From the NCBI GenBank assembly GCA_003427395.1, contig BFEA01000230.1:1084932-1105469 (forward strand): a DNA stretch of 20,538 nucleotides, in the 5' to 3' direction. The position numbers were made by a program, and so were the translations under genes. Source of the DNA: Chara braunii. Lineage: Eukaryota > Streptophyta > Charophyceae > Charales > Characeae. Each line of letters starts with the position of its first letter. Positions within the stretch are counted from its first letter, which is position 1. The notes under the pieces are model-generated. The model was not told the DNA's origin, did no database searches, and was given only the letters and a program-made list of their open reading frames with translations. Shown here in pieces: positions 16,712-20,538 of this stretch.

Positions 16712-16790
16712 GTCCGTCGGGGCATCCGCGAAAGCTGGAGTGATACCGAAAGGGGGGAAGGCTTTGTGCGGCCCCTGCACTAGACCGCGG
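16712..16790 (+). ncRNA. U6 snRNA-like copy C (highly degenerate)
   Basis: The 5' part, GTCCGTCGGGGCATCCG, is close to the U6 5' stem-loop. It is followed by a CTGGAGTGATAC word (U6: TTGGAACGATAC), an 8-nt longer divergent stretch in place of AGAGAAGATTAGCAT, and then GGCCCCTGCAC (U6: GGCCCCTGCGC). ACAGAGA and AGC are lost. It lies 194 bp after copy B. Alone it would be weak, but order and spacing beside A and B make common descent likely. Confidence 0.45.
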
Positions 16791-17008
16791 AGTATAAGTT
16801 GAAGAGGAGTCGTCGTCGTCGGGTTGTTTTGACTCCGCTACGACCGAGGGCTGTGCGCCGCTCAGCCGAAGCGCGCCGATTTTGGGGACGTCAACACGGT
16901 GGGGTGACGAACCAGGATTTGGCGAGTGAATCCGGGCGTAATTTGGGGCCAGGTGCGGGTAGGTGAAGAAGCGGGAGCTGGGGAAAGTCATACCTTGCTC
17001 AACTCCCC

Positions 17009-17300
17009 GTGGAATCGGGCGGGAGAGGATGGTAGGTAGGGATTTTCGGCCGAGACGGACACAACGGTGGGGTTATTTTCCGCGTTGGGGTGGTGTGTAG
17101 CAAGGTAGAGGAGGAATGGTGTGCGCCTAGACTATGGCGGAAGAAGGAGCCAGGCGCGGTTGGGGAGACGGAGTGCCCGCGAACTGGGGTGGAATCGAGC
17201 GGGATACAGTGGCAGGTAGGAACTTGGAAGAGCGAATCGAATGAGCGGTGTTAATCCCGGGGTTAGTGGCTAACTTCCGCGTTGTGTTGGTAGTAGGCAG
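17009..17300 (+). repeat. Degenerate ~178-bp direct repeat, two copies
   Basis: Two diverged copies start with TGGAATCGGGCGGGA (17010) and TGGAATCGAGCGGGAT (17188). Both continue through GG-AGGTAGG, a CGGTG word, a TTCCGCGTTG word and a GGTAGTAGGCA-like end, at about 17009-17110 and 17186-17300. The strand is strongly G-rich. The period is similar to the spacing of the U6-like copies just upstream, so it may be the same array further eroded. No ORF. Confidence 0.55.
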
Positions 17301-17599
17301 GCGTTGATGAGGGGGGCAGGGCGGATGAAGCCGGTCACGAAGTTATGCCGGGTGAAGTCGGGGAAGGTGGGGCGAGGCAGACAGGGCGCAGCGAGGGAGA
17401 AGCGGGCGTTGCATAGGGAGTGAAAGACAGAGCAGCGGACAGCGTGGCGCAGGGCAAAAGCGGATAGCTGAGTGAGCAACGGACAGCGGGGCTGGCCGGG
17501 CGGTTTGGCGCAGTGCAGCAGTGGGGGGGGGGACGAGCTGCGGGGAAGGACATAACTGGTGAGTGAAATTAAGAAGTGAGGGGTGGAGGTGATAAGGTG

Positions 17600-18800
17600 A
17601 GGCATGTANCTGNTCTTGGTGTTGGCTTATAAGGTNTGNGTCTTCATGCTCCGNGGTTGTCGCTTCTGATATCTGTGGGAAGCATGAGCTACTCGTAGGC
17701 TGCTAAATGTAGGGCCTTGCTATTCGGAGCCTGCGTTAGCTGTTTGTGGGGCGACTGAGGACTGAGCATTCGGAGAGCGGCAGNGAGCNTGAGGGGAGAN
17801 CGGTATTCCTTGAACAAAGGTTAGTTGCTGCAGCTTGAAAGAATGGTAGCGGAGGAGGTTATCATTGCGACATGGGGGGGGCGTCGGGAAGGCTGTTGCT
17901 GACTTCTGCTAGTTGCTGCGAGGGCCGGCTGCCACGAGCTGCGGCTGCGTTTGTGCGCAAACTGCTGACACGTCTGTACGCGAATTGGTGCGATTGACCG
18001 CTGTGGGTGGCTGCAGCTGCTGGTTGAATGTGCACGACTACTGTAGTCGTGACTGGGCTTGAACAGTTGCGGCTGCTGATTACTTGTGCATAGACTACTG
18101 CTGTAGGGTACTTTTTGGCTACGCATAACTGATGTTATTGATTGGCGGTATGTGAATTACTACCGTGGGCTACTGTGGGTTGTGCACAGGCCGCTGCTTC
18201 GTATGGCGGTTGGCTGTTGCGAGCGGCCGCTGCCGTTTCTGACTATACACGGTTGCGGTCTCCGTTGACTATGACTACTGTTGGCTGCTACCGTTGCTGC
18301 TGGTCGCCGCGGTATGCTGCTGCTGCGTCTAAAAAACCGTTGCAGGGTGTTGTGCGGCCGCGATTGGGATGAGGAAGGGTGATTGAGCGTGGGAGAGGGG
18401 GCCAGTGTTGTAGTTTGGGAGGTCGGCAGGGAGTGGGAGTTGACGGCTTGACTGTGGAGTCGATCGAGCTGCTATGCCTTGGCTGCCATTGTGGGGCCCT
18501 TAGACGCATTAAGATTTGAAGGCCCTCTCGCGTGAGTCTGAGAGCAACTCTCCTGGATCTGAGAGTCTGAAACCCTCTACTTCTGCCCTTCTTGCTGAGA
18601 CTTGTTCTAAGTCTGGTCCTTTGGCTGTGAGAGGAAGGCAGCAGGCGGGCGTGTGGCCCGTAACCCGCGCCAAGGCCTTTGTGGGAGGTTGCCCTACCGA
18701 TTGCGGGAGCTGTGCCGCGACTCGGGCGGAGTCCTGGAGGCAGGGAACTGAGTGGTAATCCCTTGACTCCCTCTATAAACCCAATTATAACAACTATCAA
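17600..18800. other. CTG/GCT-biased degenerate repeat region, no gene recognised
   Basis: Between about 17820 and 18330 the + strand is dense in CTG, GCT and ACTACTG words, such as GTGCACGACTACTG, CTTGTGCATAGACTACTG and GGCTACTGTGGG. It looks like an old, degraded short-period repeat. The minus-strand 101-codon frame at 17821-18126 is Ser/Gln-rich only because of this bias. Around 18530-18570 GAGTCTGAGAG words repeat. CTCTATAAACCC at 18770-18781 is TATA-like. Ns occur near 17608-17800. Confidence 0.5.
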
Positions 18801-19029
18801 TACGTATTTCTATGACTTGACTGAGCGTATTGTGTGAATCTTGTACTTGGTTATGAGTTTGACTTTCAGGACATAAGTCAGACAGAAGTAAAGGAATGTG
18901 TGTGTAAGTTCAACTTCGGACCTTGTTTGGCTGCCTGAAAACAGATTGTGGATGAATGGGTTGCATCTGGGGAAGGTTGGGAGAAAGGCAGTATTGTATG
19001 CCGTCTGGTTGGGTCGTTGGGGCTGGGAG

Positions 19030-20150
19030 GTCCCCATAAGTTTGGGGAAGCCCAGCGCTTTGTTTTGGATTGCATGGAGCCTCAGGCCCAGTACTGTGAA
19101 CTGTATGGAGAGTTGGGACACTGGATAAGTTTAGGTGACCTGACTGCTCTGGCTTGTGAGGGTTTGACTGTGGGTGACTTTTAGGGATCCAAGGCGCTCT
19201 ATAAGTTTAGGTACCTTGGGCTGCATCGTTTTACTTGGGGTTCTCTCAGTTTTACTGTGGGTGACTTTTAGGGACCCAAGGCGCTCTAAGTTGAACTCTA
19301 TAAGTTTAGGTAGCCTGAAGCCCTGGAGGCTGGGATATCCCCATAAGTTTGGGAAGGCCCAGTGCTGTGAACTGTATGCAGAGTCAGGACACTCTATAAG
19401 TTTAGGTGACCTAACTGCTCTGGCTTGTGAGGGTTTGACTGTGGGTGACTTTTAGGGACCCAAGGCGCTCTATAAGTTTAGGTACCTTGGGTTGCCTCGT
19501 TTTACTTGGGGTTCTCTCANTTTCTTTGNTTCTGAACGAGGAGGTCTAAACCGCTCTATAAGTTTAGGTGGTTCANCCCTTCTCATNTTTTGTTCTGNGG
19601 AAATAACTCTGGCANGAGGCAGGCCGCTCTATAAGNTTAGGTAGNCTGTCCCACTGCCTCNCACAGACTGGACCAGAGAGAAACGAACCTGGCAGGGGAT
19701 CAGACCGCTNNATAAGTTTAGGTAGTCTGACCCAATGCCTCGTACATGTTGAAACCCAAAGNATATAATCTNATTATACTATATTACTATGCTATTAAGA
19801 ACAGGCTAGTNAGNCCGCTCNATAAGTTTAGGTAGCCTNACTATAGCTTATCATAATTGAAGAGAGTATAACTAAGAGNTATAACTGAAGGTAAACCTGG
19901 GCAGGCTGAGCNGTGTTCTAAGNTGAGCGGCTCAGCCCTATGTCCCTTTGGAAGACTAAGTTCAGAGAAGTATATANAACTTGGCTATTTAAACAGNTTA
20001 GGGCNACTAGAGTGGTCTNGTCATACGCCCAAAGANGAAAGAAGTAGTGGTGCCCTCTGTTTGTGTATACCTGGCCAAGTCAGAACGCTCTATAAGTTTA
20101 GGTATTNTGANTTTGGGNCTGGCTAAGTTGGGTGCGCTCTGTAAGTTGAG
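19030..20150 (+). repeat. Right array: ~14 hairpins with conserved ATAAGTTT loop
   Basis: A core, mostly CGCTCTATAAGTTTAGGT, recurs with its ATAAGTTT at 19036, 19125, 19201, 19300, 19343, 19396, 19472, 19558, 19631, 19712, 19822 and 20092, plus variants near 19920 and 20141. The flanks form inverted pairs whose sequence differs between copies: ACCCAAGG...CCTTGGGT (copy 7), CAGAC...GTCTG (10), TAGTNAGNC...GCCTNACTA (11), AAGTCAGAA...TTNTGANTT (near 20092), and CCCC...GGGG directly around the loop in the first. Compensatory change around a fixed loop is what a conserved hairpin would show. No ORF. Ns are frequent from 19520. Function unknown. Confidence 0.85.
19086..19522 (+). repeat. 271-bp period duplication inside the right array
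   Basis: The block from about 19086 to 19255 recurs at about 19357-19526 with a few substitutions. Two hairpin cores (19125, 19201) reappear exactly 271 bp later (19396, 19472). Shared words include CTGTGAACTGTATG, GCTCTGGCTTGTGAGGG and TTTTACTTGGGGTTCTCTCA. A third, partial copy of GTGGGTGACTTTTAGGGACC is at about 19258-19277. The array thus grows by unequal exchange or replication slippage of multi-hairpin blocks. Confidence 0.85.
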
Positions 20151-20394
20151 GTGCCCTGACCTATGCCTTATGTAAGNTGGGTATAATGGGATAACTCACA
20201 GAGGGAGCATGAACTATTGTTTGTTAAAAGGCTTGGGATTGGTGAGAGTACTTACCTGTGTGGTTTGACCTGCATGTGGCTGAGTGAGATTACTACTTGG
20301 TTTAAGTTTCAGGTTGACAGGTNGTTGCTTTAGAGGCTCGCCACGTGCTAGAGGGATAAGAATTAGGTCAATTCCTGCATTTTCTTAGTTTATT
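20151..20394. other. Spacer between right array and terminal repeat
   Basis: Moderately AT-rich, no ORF and no hairpin core of either type. If the molecule is circular, this short stretch of about 250 bp is all that separates the two arrays. CTGCATTTTCTTAG at about 20374 resembles TTGCATTTTCTGAG of the terminal repeat (about 24-37), so the repeat boundary itself may lie in a short tandem duplication. Confidence 0.5.
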
Positions 20395-20538
20395 TTATTT
20401 TACTTAGATCGATTCTTGCATTTTCTGAGACTCGCTATTATACTTGGACTTGTATAAATTTTGGTAAGCTACTTTCTCTACGGGAAGCGTTGCCGAAATT
20501 TTTACAGATTCAAGGAGTTAGACAAATTTTAACTTGTC
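20395..20538. repeat. Terminal direct repeat, right copy
   Basis: This is an exact copy of bases 1-144. It begins within a T-rich run shortly after the right-hand hairpin array, so right array, short spacer and left array run on continuously through the junction. There is no target-site duplication, TG...CA end or other mobile-element boundary at its start. Confidence 0.95.

Noticed and set aside
17821-18126. 101-codon minus-strand Ser/Gln-rich frame
   Set aside because: It is produced by the CTG/GCT-biased degenerate repeat, and no conserved motif or start context is seen.
19694-19713. ACCTGGCAGGGGA resembles the 5' end of animal U1 snRNA
   Set aside because: Only 13 bases match, the plant U1 sequence differs there, no other U1 element follows, and the site lies in the stem region of an array hairpin.
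19030-20150. Telomere-like TTTAGG words or a CRISPR array
   Set aside because: TTTAGGT occurs once per hairpin core, not in tandem. Spacing is irregular, flanks are inverted repeats, and no cas genes exist in this eukaryotic context.

Overview
The window looks like nuclear DNA from a streptophyte alga or plant. My best single guess is a charophyte such as Chara. That rests on the flavour of the retroelement proteins as I remember related ones, and no search was run. The sequence carries many single Ns, and bases 1-144 recur exactly at 20395-20538. The piece is therefore either a circular molecule or assembly, or one unit plus 144 bp of a 20,394-bp tandem period. No rRNA, plastid, mitochondrial or bacterial gene was recognised.

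Layout: (i) 1-640 is a tandem array of five ~124-bp hairpin units. (ii) 650-2450 is hairpin-rich DNA without a credible gene; it ends in a 95-bp exact duplication split by one N, probably a scaffolding artefact. (iii) About 2570-13606 is the body of one decayed Ty3/gypsy-type retrotransposon on the + strand. Its parts are a TATA-like promoter, a leader with a probable intron, gag, pol (protease, reverse transcriptase, RNase H, integrase), and a second Gag-like polyprotein with its own zinc knuckle downstream of integrase. At least eight in-frame stops, several frameshifts and a lost RNase H aspartate show that it is dead. No pair of LTRs was found. (iv) 13607-16020 is GC-rich, hairpin-rich non-coding DNA with two tRNA-like segments and a T9 run. 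(v) 16020-16800 holds a decaying tandem array of U6 snRNA-like sequences. (vi) 16800-18800 has degenerate repeats and a CTG/GCT-biased stretch. (vii) 19030-20150 is an array of about 14 hairpins whose loop core (ATAAGTTT) is conserved while the stem arms change in a compensatory way. If the molecule is circular, this array lies close to the left one and shares a TATAA-R-TTT-N-GG motif with it.

The retroelement domains once worked together: Gag as particle and RNA-binding protein, protease for maturation, RT/RNase H for cDNA synthesis, integrase for insertion. Every domain except integrase now has a stop, frameshift or lost catalytic residue. The parts I cannot explain, and which look most novel, are the two hairpin arrays around the circle junction and the degenerate U6/tRNA-like cluster.
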